From the NCBI RefSeq assembly GCF_002872075.1, contig NZ_PGGU01000016.1, positions 548,508 to 612,507 on the forward strand: a stretch of 64,000 nucleotides of DNA. Reading direction: 5' to 3'. A program made the translations under genes and the position numbers. Shown piece by piece: positions 19,203-26,815 of the stretch. Each line of letters starts with the position of its first letter. The first letter of the stretch is position 1. The notes below the pieces were generated by a model, which was not told the origin of the DNA, searched no databases, and saw only the letters and a list, made by a program, of their open reading frames with translations. Source of the stretch: Microbacterium aurantiacum. Its GTDB lineage: Bacteria; Actinomycetota; Actinomycetes; Actinomycetales; Microbacteriaceae.

Positions 19203-19676
19203 ATGATCGGCAAGGTGTTCAGCGGCATGTTTGACAAGTTGTTCGACTCGGTGAACAAGGACAACGATCTGATGGAGCAGCTCAGGCCTGACCTGAGTCG
19301 GGAATCGCTCGGCGTCGGGCCCGACTTCCCGGGCGTCACCCCGAATCCCGTCATGAGCAGCGATGCACGCGCGCGCAATGCCGAACTGCGCGCGGGGGCG
19401 CTTGCGCTCGGCGTTCTCGTCGACTGGCGGGAGGTCAACAGCAACCCGCGCGTGGTCCTGATGCTCGACGTCGAGACCGCCGACGGCATCTCGTTCCGCG
19501 GTATCGCAGACGAAGCCTTCACAATCACCGAGCTCACCCGGCTCGCCCCAGGACAGACGATGCCCGTGCGCTACCGGCCGGCCGTCATGGACCATTGCGT
19601 CGCCCTTGCCCGCGACGCGGATCCGGCCCAGGTGCAGCTGCTCACTGACAGGATCGCGAGCCGAAAGCGGACTTGA
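19203..19676 (+). CDS. hypothetical protein
   Basis: This 157-aa protein has no recognised domain. An amphipathic N terminus (IGKVFSGMFDKLFDSV) precedes a linker and an alpha/beta region containing a beta-rich VVLMLDVETADGISFRG segment and a YRPAVMDHCVAL stretch. There is no signal peptide or membrane helix. The ATG follows a GAGGGAGGGG purine tract. It is convergent with the XRE gene. Confidence 0.65.
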   Translation: MIGKVFSGMFDKLFDSVNKDNDLMEQLRPDLSRESLGVGPDFPGVTPNPVMSSDARARNAELRAGALALGVLVDWREVNSNPRVVLMLDVETADGISFRGIADEAFTITELTRLAPGQTMPVRYRPAVMDHCVALARDADPAQVQLLTDRIASRKRT

Positions 19677-19711
19677 CCCGAAGGCTTCGGCCGGGTCTCT
19701 CGGAGCCGGCA

Positions 19712-20005
19712 TCAGGAGGCGACGCGGTCGCGGCGCTCCGCGCCGGCGGCATCCGCCTCGATCTCCGACCACACTGCATCGAGCGAGAGGCCGAGCACTC
19801 CGGCGATCGCAGCGACCGTCGAGAAGGCGGGTGTGGCCACGCGACCAGACTCGATCTTGCGGAGCGTCTCCGGTGAGACGCCGGCATCGAGGGCGACGGC
19901 GAGCATCGAGCGCTCGCCGCGGGCATGACGCAGCAGCGCGCCGAGGCGCTCGCCGCGCTCGACCTCTGCGGGAGTGAGCGGGAGTCTGACCATCATGATG
20001 CCCAT
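19712..20005 (-). CDS. XRE-family transcriptional regulator
   Basis: This 97-aa protein is almost entirely an HTH_3 domain (about 22-78, with LAVALDAGVSPETLRKIESGRVATP). It is divergent from a methionine aminopeptidase gene, with 55 bp between them that hold two direct repeats of CCGGGATAGT, so it probably represses itself and that gene. A start at ATG 20005 or at the internal Met-Met (residues 4 and 5) are both possible. Confidence 0.88.
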   Translation of the reverse strand: MGIMMVRLPLTPAEVERGERLGALLRHARGERSMLAVALDAGVSPETLRKIESGRVATPAFSTVAAIAGVLGLSLDAVWSEIEADAAGAERRDRVAS

Positions 20006-20012
20006 TGTAATC

Positions 20013-20036
20013 CCGGGATAGTATTACCGGGATAGT
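20013..20036. promoter_or_regulatory. paired direct repeats, XRE operator candidate
   Basis: CCGGGATAGT at 20013-20022 and again at 20027-20036, spaced 14 bp. The first copy also forms the palindrome ATCCCGGGAT. It sits in the divergent promoter region of the XRE and aminopeptidase genes. Confidence 0.55.
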
Positions 20037-20060
20037 TATTGGTGCAACGAGAGGGCGATC

Positions 20061-20831
20061 ATGATCGAGATCCTGAACACGGCAGAGCTCGCCCGGGCTC
20101 GCGACACCGGCGCACTCGTCGCCGACATCCTGCAGACGCTGAAGAGTCGCAGCGCCGTCGGCACGAATCTCCTCGATCTCGACCGGTGGGCGAAGGAGAT
20201 GATCGCCGCCGCCGGCGCCCAGTCCTGCTACGTCGACTACGCGCCGTCGTTCGGACGAGGGCCCTTCGGTCACTACATCTGCACGGCGGTCAACGATGCG
20301 GTGCTGCACGGGATGCCGCACGAGTACGCGCTGCGCGACGGCGATCTGCTGACGCTCGACCTCGCCGTCTCTCTGCGAGGGATCGCCGCGGACTCGGCGA
20401 TCAGCTTCATCGTGGGATCTTCCCCGGCGCCGGGGGATCTGGCCATGATCGATGCGACCGAGCGTGCGCTCGCCGCAGGAATCGCCGTCGCTCGGCCGGG
20501 GGCGCGCATCGGCGACATCTCGCATGCGATCGGCTCGGTGCTGAGCTCGGCGGGGTATCCGATCAACATGGAGTTCGGCGGTCACGGCATCGGATCGACG
20601 ATGCATCAGGACCCGCACGTTGCCAACGACGGGCGTCCCGATCGCGGATACCGGTTGCGTGCCGGGTTGCTGCTCGCCCTCGAGCCCTGGGTGATGGCCG
20701 ACACCGATCGGCTCGTCACCGACGCCGACGGCTGGACGCTGCGAAGCGCGACAGGATGCCGGACCGCCCACAGCGAGCACACCATCGCCATCACCGACAG
20801 CGGCGCGGAGATCCTGACCCTGGCTCGGTGA
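20061..20831 (+). CDS. map: type I methionine aminopeptidase
   Basis: This 256-aa metalloprotease removes the initiator Met from nascent proteins. The five metal ligands are present: Asp in LTLDLAV, Asp in ADSA, His in GGHGIG, Glu in LALEPW and Glu in SEHTIAI. It lacks the N-terminal SH3-binding extension of longer actinobacterial forms. The pairing with its own XRE regulator suggests a conditionally expressed paralogue rather than the housekeeping copy, which normally sits in the ribosomal-protein region. Confidence 0.9.
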   Translation: MIEILNTAELARARDTGALVADILQTLKSRSAVGTNLLDLDRWAKEMIAAAGAQSCYVDYAPSFGRGPFGHYICTAVNDAVLHGMPHEYALRDGDLLTLDLAVSLRGIAADSAISFIVGSSPAPGDLAMIDATERALAAGIAVARPGARIGDISHAIGSVLSSAGYPINMEFGGHGIGSTMHQDPHVANDGRPDRGYRLRAGLLLALEPWVMADTDRLVTDADGWTLRSATGCRTAHSEHTIAITDSGAEILTLAR

Positions 20832-20862
20832 GACGAGCCTCGGCACCGGCATCCACCGGTCC

Positions 20863-20868
20863 TAGAGT
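20863..20868 (+). promoter_or_regulatory. -10 box TAGAGT, leaderless start
   Basis: Ends 6 nt before ATG 20875. The surrounding CCTAGAGTG(T)G-TGCC context is repeated upstream of the paralogue at 21409. Confidence 0.5.
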
Positions 20869-20874
20869 GGTGCC

Positions 20875-21369
20875 ATGACGGACACCGAGCCCGTGCTGAC
20901 CGGATGGACGCAGGTCGATATCACGAGTCGCGGCGATGCGGCAGCGCAGCGCGTGATCGCGGCGTTCGCCGTCGTCGCCGGAGTTGCCGGCGTCGTCATC
21001 GGGTTCCTCTTCGTGCCGGATTGGTGGGCCGTCGCGTTGATGGTGCTCGCCTGCCTCGTGGTCGTGGTGATCGGCCTCGGCCTGTGGTTCGGCGCGAGCC
21101 TCGACTCCGAGGCGACGGAGCAGCTGCAGGCCACCGGGCACCTCATGTCACTTCCGGTGCTCGCGGCGACCGAGACGAGCGACGAGAGCGTCAGTTTCCG
21201 CCTCGAACTCGCGATCCCGACTGACGGCGGACCCGTCAAGGTCGAGCATTCCTGCAGCAGAAGTCGGTGCACCGCCGCCGCCCGTGCGGTGCCGACGGTC
21301 GAACTCCCCGCGCTCGTCGACGCGGCAACGAAGACCTGGGGCATCGACCACAAGCACGTCGACAACTGA
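20875..21369 (+). CDS. small two-helix membrane protein, paralogue A
   Basis: This 164-aa protein is of unknown function. A short N-terminal soluble segment with WTQVD precedes two transmembrane helices (about 27-47 and 52-72). The C-terminal domain carries an H-x-C-x4-C motif (EHSCSRSRC) and ends in DAATKTWGI. The next gene encodes the same architecture, so these are tandem duplicates. The conserved His/Cys motif may bind metal or form a disulfide. Confidence 0.7.
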   Translation: MTDTEPVLTGWTQVDITSRGDAAAQRVIAAFAVVAGVAGVVIGFLFVPDWWAVALMVLACLVVVVIGLGLWFGASLDSEATEQLQATGHLMSLPVLAATETSDESVSFRLELAIPTDGGPVKVEHSCSRSRCTAAARAVPTVELPALVDAATKTWGIDHKHVDN

Positions 21370-21395
21370 ACCGCTCGGTCAGGTCGCGAACAGCC

Positions 21396-21401
21396 TAGAG
21401 T
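21396..21401 (+). promoter_or_regulatory. -10 box TAGAGT, leaderless start
   Basis: Ends 7 nt before ATG 21409 and overlaps the alternative GTG at 21400, ruling that codon out. Confidence 0.5.
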
Positions 21402-21408
21402 GTGTGCC

Positions 21409-21894
21409 ATGAAGCGCGCGGCGACGATCGAATGGACGCAGATCGACCTGACTCGTCGCAATGAGGCGACGGCGCAGCGCGTGACCGCTGTGCTCGTGGC
21501 GCTGTCGGGAATCGGCGGGTTCGTGCTGAGCCTTCGGATGATCTTCGACTGGTGGTTGGTCGCGCTGGTGCTGCTCGGCTGTCTCGTCATCGTGGCGCTC
21601 GGCGTCGGCCTCTGGATCAACCCCGGAGTCGGTGCCGGTGCCGTATCGAAGCTCAAGGAGAGCGGCACGCCGGCCTCCTTGCCGGTGGTCGCGGCCCACA
21701 AGACGACCGATGAGAGCATCCGCTACCAGCTTCAATTGCGGATGCCGTCTGCCGATGATCAGTTCGTCATGCACGCCTGCGGTGAGCCCGGATGCATCGA
21801 GGCGGGGCGGACCGCGCCCGACTCAGAGGTGGCTGCACTGCTGAACGACGCGACCAAGACGTGGGCGGTCGTTCACGACTCGCCCCGGGCGTGA
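21409..21894 (+). CDS. small two-helix membrane protein, paralogue B
   Basis: This 161-aa protein is a paralogue of the preceding one: N-terminal WTQID, two membrane helices (about 23-43 and 48-68), an H-x-C-x4-C motif (MHACGEPGC) and the same DATKTWAV ending. Identity is concentrated in these elements. Each copy keeps its own leaderless promoter, so the duplication included the regulatory region. Confidence 0.7.
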   Translation: MKRAATIEWTQIDLTRRNEATAQRVTAVLVALSGIGGFVLSLRMIFDWWLVALVLLGCLVIVALGVGLWINPGVGAGAVSKLKESGTPASLPVVAAHKTTDESIRYQLQLRMPSADDQFVMHACGEPGCIEAGRTAPDSEVAALLNDATKTWAVVHDSPRA

Positions 21895-21912
21895 GTCTGC
21901 GGGGAAGAGCCC

Positions 21913-22350
21913 TCAGCGGTCGAGATCCGCGAGCCGGACGAATCGCCGTTGCCATGGCGTCTCGACCGCGCCCGACCGGTAGTGGGCCCGCACCCAGGCC
22001 ACGGCGCCGTCCGCCGGGACGCCCGCGAGCCGAGCGAGAAGCGCCATCGCCGTTCCGGTGCGCCCGCGGCCACCGCCGCAGGCGATCTCGACTCTCGTTT
22101 CGGCCGAGCGCTCATAGACGTCTCTGAGAGCGGCGATGGCGTCGGTCGGTGTCGCGGGCAGACGGAAGTCCGGCCAGCGCACCCACCGCGACTCCCAGCC
22201 GGCTTCGAAGTGCGGTTTGGCGGTCAGGTAGAGCCCGAGTTCCGGTGCCGCTCCATCCGGAGGCGTGCCGTCGCGAAGGCCGCGACCGCGCACGAAGCGA
22301 CCTCCCGGAAGGGCGACGACTCCCGGAAGATCAGCCGGCCAGGTGCTCAC
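21913..22350 (-). CDS. protein-tyrosine-phosphatase-like protein
   Basis: This 145-aa Cys-based phosphatase carries the C-x5-R loop as IACGGGRGRTGTA, with Gly in place of the usual His before Cys lost to Ala. A WVRWPDF segment probably supplies the general acid Asp. The start is GTG 22350, overlapping the stop of the upstream SDR gene as GTGA, so the two are translationally coupled. The target is unknown. Confidence 0.75.
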   Translation of the reverse strand: MSTWPADLPGVVALPGGRFVRGRGLRDGTPPDGAAPELGLYLTAKPHFEAGWESRWVRWPDFRLPATPTDAIAALRDVYERSAETRVEIACGGGRGRTGTAMALLARLAGVPADGAVAWVRAHYRSGAVETPWQRRFVRLADLDR

Positions 22351-23930
22351 CCCTGCTCCGGACGAGGGGGCGGCGTCTCCTCTGCCGCCGCCACGATCCG
22401 TGCCGCCATCCCCGCGAAGATGAATCCGTGGAACGGCAGCACGGCGAGCCAGTAGAGGCGTCCGCTCAACCCGCGCGGGAAGAAGACCGCCCGCTGCTCG
22501 TATCGAGCGCCATCGCCGTCGGGCACGGCGCGCAGCTCGAGCCACGCCGATCCCGGTACCTTCATCTCCGCGCGCAACCGCAGCAGTCCGCCGCGTCGCT
22601 CTTCCGGCGTTGGACCGGTTCCCGGCACCTCGACGGCCTCCACGCGCCAGAAGTCGATCGCGTCGCCGACCCGCGCCATCGCCCGGCTGCGGCGGCCGCG
22701 CTGCAGCCCGACACCGCCGACGAGCCGGTCCATCCAGCCGCGGACGGCCCAGAGCAGCGGCGATGAGTACCAGCCGTTCTCGCCGCCGATCCCGACGATC
22801 ACGCGCCACAGATCCTCGACGGAAGCCGCGGTCTTCACCGACCGCCTATCGGTGAAGACCGTCCGGCCCGCCCAATTAGGGTCGCTCGGCAGCGGGTCGC
22901 TCGGTGTGCCTGAGACCTCGGCATCCTGCCAGCTCGTCTCCACGCTGTCGGCTCCGACCCGCCCCAGCGCCAACGCGACAGCCCGGCGGTAGGGGGTGAG
23001 GCCTCCGGAAGGCGGCGCGATCAGCTTGTCGACGGCGTGGTCCTTCACGACGCACTCGTTCTGCAGCGAGGCGACGAGTGGGCGGGCGATCGAGCGCGGC
23101 ACCGGTGTCACGAGGTTGACCCAGTGCGAGGCGAGTTCGGGCGTCAGCACGGGCAGCGCGGCGATGGCTCGCTGGGGGAGTCCGGCCTCGACGGCATAAC
23201 CGTTCATCATCTGGCCGTAGCGCAGCACGTCGGGCCCTCCGATGTCGACCGCTCGATTCACGTCGGGATCGACCCGGGCGGCGCCGAGCAGGTAGTGCAA
23301 CACGTCGCGCACCGCGATCGGCTGGATGCGGTTGCGCACCCACTTCGGCGCCGGCATGTACGGCAGCACGTCGGTGAGGTGGCGGATCATCTCGAACGAC
23401 GCCGACCCAGAGCCGATCACCACTCCGGCCTGGAGCACGAGCGTCGGCACGCCCGACGCGAGGAAGATCTCACCCACACGCACCCGCGACTGCAGGTGCG
23501 GAGACAGTTTCACGTCGTCGGGGTGGAGGCCGCCGAGGTACACGATCCTCCGTACGCCCTCCTCGGCCGCCGCCGACGCGATCGTGTGCGCGGCCAGATC
23601 ATCGGCCTCTTCGAAGCCCTTGCCTGCGGTCATCGAATGGATCAGATAGAACACGACGTCGACATCGGCCATCGCGGTCGCGACGGCATCCGCATCGGCC
23701 GCCTCCCCTTCGACGACCTCGCACTCGGCGCCCCACGGGAACGACGCCACCCGGGCCGCGTCACGCGCAAGCACGCGGACACGGTACCCCGCGGCCAGCA
23801 GGCGGGGAGTGAGCCGACCGCCGATGTAGCCGGTCGCGCCGAGCACGAGTGCGCGCGGCGCGGAACCGTCCGGCCGCGGCACCGCGCGCAGGGCGGGTTC
23901 GCGGCCGGTGGGCTGAGTGAGGTCGGTCAT
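22347..23930 (-). CDS. SDR-family NAD(P)-dependent protein with DUF2867 domain
   Basis: This 527-aa fusion joins an atypical short-chain dehydrogenase/epimerase domain (residues 25-320; GATGYIGGRL nucleotide-binding loop) to a C-terminal DUF2867 START-like domain (about 340-515, including DAIDFWRVEAVE). The build matches a conserved bacterial family of unknown reaction. Transcription appears leaderless from TACGCT at 23937-23942. The gene is coupled to the downstream phosphatase. Confidence 0.85.
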   Translation of the reverse strand: MTDLTQPTGREPALRAVPRPDGSAPRALVLGATGYIGGRLTPRLLAAGYRVRVLARDAARVASFPWGAECEVVEGEAADADAVATAMADVDVVFYLIHSMTAGKGFEEADDLAAHTIASAAAEEGVRRIVYLGGLHPDDVKLSPHLQSRVRVGEIFLASGVPTLVLQAGVVIGSGSASFEMIRHLTDVLPYMPAPKWVRNRIQPIAVRDVLHYLLGAARVDPDVNRAVDIGGPDVLRYGQMMNGYAVEAGLPQRAIAALPVLTPELASHWVNLVTPVPRSIARPLVASLQNECVVKDHAVDKLIAPPSGGLTPYRRAVALALGRVGADSVETSWQDAEVSGTPSDPLPSDPNWAGRTVFTDRRSVKTAASVEDLWRVIVGIGGENGWYSSPLLWAVRGWMDRLVGGVGLQRGRRSRAMARVGDAIDFWRVEAVEVPGTGPTPEERRGGLLRLRAEMKVPGSAWLELRAVPDGDGARYEQRAVFFPRGLSGRLYWLAVLPFHGFIFAGMAARIVAAAEETPPPRPEQG

Positions 23931-23936
23931 GGTCCG

Positions 23937-23942
23937 AGCGTA
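23937..23942 (-). promoter_or_regulatory. -10 box TACGCT, leaderless start
   Basis: On the minus strand, it ends 6 nt before ATG 23930. Confidence 0.45.
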
Positions 23943-24047
23943 CGAGGGATGCGCCGACGCCCGGGGGCCATTGCGGTTGCGGGCGAGTGCGGGTACAGGG
24001 GGCCCTGCTGACGGCCTCTCCTGATCGGCGAGCAGATCGGGGCCGTC

Positions 24048-25277
24048 TCACTCCGCCCGGCGCCCCCGCAGCACCAGCGCAACGAGCGCCAGCGAGATGA
24101 CGCCGATCCCGTACCCTACGCAGACGGCGGCGAGACCGACGACACCGACGAGCATCCCGGCGATGACCGCCGGCACGCCGAACGCGAGGTACGCGAGGAG
24201 GAAGATCACGGCGAAGGTGTCAGCGCGCTGCGTCGCCGGGATGCGTGGCGCGAGCGACGCGACCACACCGGAGAAGGCCGTTCCGAAGCCCATCCCGGTC
24301 ACACCGGCCGCCACGAGATACGCGGGGAGTGATCCGAGAGCGAGCGCCACGAGTGAGAGGGCGGTTCCGGCGGCGAGAGCCGAGGTGCCGAAGATCGTGA
24401 TCGTGCGCGGTGTGCGCCGACGCATGACGAAAGCGGTCAGCGCGCCACTGCCGGCGAGGACCGCCACCGCGAGCCCCTGCCAGATGTGCGCGCCGCCGCC
24501 GAGTTCCTCGTGCACGATGTTGGCGCCCAAGGAGAGGAAGAGTCCGCCCGTCGCCCAGCCGGCGATGACCGCCGGTGCCGCACGCCAGAAGTCCGCTCGG
24601 ATGTTCACCGGGATCGACAGTCGGAAGCTCAGCGAGGCCCAGACCCCCGGCGTGCGGGGAGCAGTCTCCGGCACGAAGAAGAACAGCAGGGCGAGCACGA
24701 TGTAGACACCGCTGAGCGGTGCGAAGACATCGAGCAGGGGCTCACCGGCGACATCCAGCGCGATGCCCGACAGCAGGGCACCGACGGCGAGCCCGATGCC
24801 GGGCGCGAGCGCGTTCCACAGCGCCGCTGTGGCTGGTCGAGCAGGAGGCGCGAAGTCGAGCACGGCCGCGGAGAGCGCCGAGAGCAGCAGGCCGCTCGCG
24901 ATGCCCTGCACGATCCGGGCCAGCACGAGCAGCCCGATCGAGTCCGCGTGCCAGAAGAGCAGCATGCTGCCGGCCAGCAGGACGAAGCCGGCGATCACCA
25001 CCGGGCGGCGCCCGACGTGATCCGAGAGCGATCCGGCCGTCAGCAGGGTGAGCAGCAGCGCCACCGCGTAGACGGCGAAGATCGCGGTGATCACGATCGC
25101 CTCGAAGCCGATGTCGTGCGCCAACACGGGATAGAACGGCGATGGCGCGCTCGCGCCGGTCATCATGAGGATCTGCGCCACGATGGCCAGAGCGAATCCG
25201 AACCGGGTGCTGACGCCGTTCCGCGGTGATGCGGCGACGTCGGCCCGGGGTGCGGTGATCGGCTGCGTGGGGGTCAT
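24048..25277 (-). CDS. MFS transporter
   Basis: This 409-aa major-facilitator protein has 12 predicted helices and a motif A-like loop GSLSDHVGRRPVV between helices 2 and 3. It resembles drug/sugar efflux pumps. The ATG at 25277 has GGAG 5 nt upstream, and an earlier GTG at 25283 overlaps that site. It is divergent from an ArsR-type regulator over 81 bp with two related operator-like inverted repeats, one in front of each gene. Confidence 0.88.
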   Translation of the reverse strand: MTPTQPITAPRADVAASPRNGVSTRFGFALAIVAQILMMTGASAPSPFYPVLAHDIGFEAIVITAIFAVYAVALLLTLLTAGSLSDHVGRRPVVIAGFVLLAGSMLLFWHADSIGLLVLARIVQGIASGLLLSALSAAVLDFAPPARPATAALWNALAPGIGLAVGALLSGIALDVAGEPLLDVFAPLSGVYIVLALLFFFVPETAPRTPGVWASLSFRLSIPVNIRADFWRAAPAVIAGWATGGLFLSLGANIVHEELGGGAHIWQGLAVAVLAGSGALTAFVMRRRTPRTITIFGTSALAAGTALSLVALALGSLPAYLVAAGVTGMGFGTAFSGVVASLAPRIPATQRADTFAVIFLLAYLAFGVPAVIAGMLVGVVGLAAVCVGYGIGVISLALVALVLRGRRAE

Positions 25278-25291
25278 GGGCACTCCTCGTT

Positions 25292-25311
25292 GGTTCGAGA
25301 ATCATCGAACC
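25292..25311. promoter_or_regulatory. operator site 1 (MFS side)
   Basis: Inverted repeat GGTTCGA-6-TCGAACC, 14 bp upstream of the MFS start codon. It shares GGTTCGAGAAT with the inverted second site at 25338-25358. Confidence 0.55.
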
Positions 25312-25337
25312 ATTGGAGCGTACTCGCCCTGCGCGAA

Positions 25338-25358
25338 TTGTTCAACTATTCTCGAACC
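25338..25358. promoter_or_regulatory. operator site 2 overlapping the ArsR -10 box
   Basis: A degenerate inverted repeat (TTGTTCAA / TCTCGAACC) covers the TATTCT -10 box (25347-25352), which ends 6 nt before the leaderless ATG 25359. The position suggests autorepression. Confidence 0.5.
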
Positions 25359-25670
25359 ATGCCTGGTGCCGTCGACCTTCCTCATCCCGATCGATCCGCG
25401 ATTCAGCTCACCGATGTGCTCTTCGCGCTGAGCGACCCCGAGCGTCTCGCCATCGCGCGTCAACTCGCCGCCGGCCCGCTCGACATGGCCGCCTGCCACG
25501 CCACCGACCCGAACCTGCCCAAATCGACGAAGTCGCACTTCATGAAGGTGCTTCGCGAGGCCGGTGTCATCCGCAACGAACCCAACGGTCGCCGACGCAT
25601 GCTGACCCTCCGCCGTGACGACCTCGACGCGCTGTTCCCGGGATTGCTCGATTCGGTGCTCGGGGCGTGA
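25359..25670 (+). CDS. ArsR-family winged-helix regulator
   Basis: This 103-aa regulator has a winged helix (about 20-90; LSDPERLAIARQLAAGPLDMAACH and a KSHFMKVLREAGVIRNEPNGRRRMLTLR wing). There is no arsenic-type ELCVCDL Cys motif, so the signal is not a classical metalloid; Cys46 is the only Cys. It is divergent from the MFS pump it presumably controls. The start is fixed by TATTCT six bases upstream. Confidence 0.85.
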   Translation: MPGAVDLPHPDRSAIQLTDVLFALSDPERLAIARQLAAGPLDMAACHATDPNLPKSTKSHFMKVLREAGVIRNEPNGRRRMLTLRRDDLDALFPGLLDSVLGA

Positions 25671-25707
25671 CCCCGGGTCTTCACGGCGGCGGAGGTCCGC
25701 TCTTTTC

Positions 25708-25725
25708 TGCAATTCAAGGGTTGCA
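25708..25725. promoter_or_regulatory. upstream copy of an 18-bp operator
   Basis: TGCAATTCAAGGGTTGCA, an imperfect palindrome matching the second copy at 25741-25758 (consensus TGCAAYTC-NN-GRGTTGCA), 33 bp apart. Confidence 0.5.
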
Positions 25726-25740
25726 TTAGAGCGAGAGTCA

Positions 25741-25758
25741 TGCAACTCTGGAGTTGCA
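25741..25758. promoter_or_regulatory. perfect 18-bp operator before the SRPBCC-ArsR operon
   Basis: TGCAACTCTGGAGTTGCA is a perfect inverted repeat 52 bp upstream of the SRPBCC start. It is the likely target of the ArsR regulator encoded second in the operon. Confidence 0.6.
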
Positions 25759-25810
25759 GGTGGTCGATCGACCGCCGAACACTCGCACGCAACACTCGAA
25801 AGGACCCATC

Positions 25811-26290
25811 ATGGTGAACATGACTGACAACGAGGCATCCGTCGTCGACGAGAGCACCTTCTCGGTGCGCCGAACGATCCGCATCGCCGCTTCCCTCGAC
25901 AAGGTGTGGCAGGCCGTGACCGAGCCGGAGTACATCTCCCGCTGGTTCGGCCAGACCGTGCTCGACGGAGCCGGCGTCGGCGCCACCGGCACGATGACCT
26001 TCCCGGACTACGGCTCGATTCCGCTGCGGGTCGAGGCGCGCGACGAGCCGAACCTCATCGCGTACCGCTGGGGCAACGACGACGCGCTCGGCGGCCCGAC
26101 CGCCGATCTCGAGGGCGGCTCGACCGTCTTCACCTTCACGCTCGAGGAGGTCGCCGGCGGCACGCAGCTCACCGTCTTCGAGACCGGCTTCGACAACACG
26201 TCCGACCCGATCGCGAACCTCGAGAGCCACCGCACCGGATGGGACGAAGAGCTCGACAAGCTCGTGGCCCTGCTCGAGGGCGCCTCGTGA
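25811..26290 (+). CDS. SRPBCC (AHSA1-like) domain protein
   Basis: This 159-aa START/Bet v1-like protein opens with FSVRRTIRIAASLDKVWQAVTEPEYISRWFG and ends with GWDEELDKLVALLE, a complete single AHSA1 domain with a hydrophobic ligand cavity. The ATG has AAAGGA 7 nt upstream. It overlaps the ArsR gene (GTGA), a common actinobacterial pair in which the regulator controls the binding protein. Confidence 0.88.
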   Translation: MVNMTDNEASVVDESTFSVRRTIRIAASLDKVWQAVTEPEYISRWFGQTVLDGAGVGATGTMTFPDYGSIPLRVEARDEPNLIAYRWGNDDALGGPTADLEGGSTVFTFTLEEVAGGTQLTVFETGFDNTSDPIANLESHRTGWDEELDKLVALLEGAS

Positions 26291-26604
26291 CCGCAGGCAC
26301 GCTGGTTCCGGTGTTCGCGGCACTCGGCGACGAGACCCGGTGGAGCATCCTGGCAGCACTCGGCGAGGGGGATGCCTCGGCATCCGCCCTCGCCGGGCGC
26401 CTGCCCGTCACGCGCCAGGCCATCGCGAAGCACCTGGCCGTGCTGCAGGAGGTCGGCCTGGTCGAGCCCGTCCGGGTCGGCCGGGAGGTGCGATTCCGCG
26501 TGATCGGCGCCGAACTCAGCGCCACGGCCACGAAGCTCGATGCGATCGGCCGCGATTGGGATCGCCGTCTCGCCGCGATCAAGGACATCGCCGAAGGGCT
26601 GTAG
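26287..26604 (+). CDS. ArsR-family regulator
   Basis: This 105-aa winged-helix regulator (FAALGDETRWSILAALGEGDASASALAGRLPVTRQAIAKHLAVLQEVGLVEPVRVGREVRFRV) has no Cys residues, so it is not a thiol or metalloid sensor of the classical type. GTG 26287 overlaps the SRPBCC stop by 4 bp. It probably autoregulates through the two 18-bp palindromes upstream of the operon. Confidence 0.88.
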   Translation: MTAGTLVPVFAALGDETRWSILAALGEGDASASALAGRLPVTRQAIAKHLAVLQEVGLVEPVRVGREVRFRVIGAELSATATKLDAIGRDWDRRLAAIKDIAEGL

Positions 26605-26747
26605 GGCGTCCCGGGGACCCGTCCGGGCCTCTGGGTGGCGGTGGGTGCCGATTCGCGCGCGGATCAATTCGATAAGCCAAACTCCGCTAGGTTCGCCAAA
26701 TTGACAATATATACGGCGCGTCAGCGTTACGTTCTGATCTCCGATTT

Positions 26748-26764
26748 GGAACGGATGCCGTTCC
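26748..26764. promoter_or_regulatory. palindrome upstream of the pantothenate operon
   Basis: GGAACGG-ATG-CCGTTCC, a perfect 7+3+7 inverted repeat, 51 bp before the DUF2520 gene. An AT-rich stretch with TTGACA (26701) and TATATA lies just upstream. It could be an operator; no cognate regulator is identified. Confidence 0.4.
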
Positions 26765-26815
26765 AGGCGGATACTTCTGGCATCCGCGCCGCCCGTCCCC
26801 GGCCCGGATTCCGCC

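Noticed and set aside
19059..20852. 597-codon minus-strand frame
   Set aside because: It overlaps the cupin, hypothetical, XRE and map genes in another frame and has no domain structure.
26701..26729. TTGACA at 26701 as a full promoter for the pantothenate operon
   Set aside because: No -10 at 16-18 bp spacing follows, so it is mentioned but not called as a promoter.
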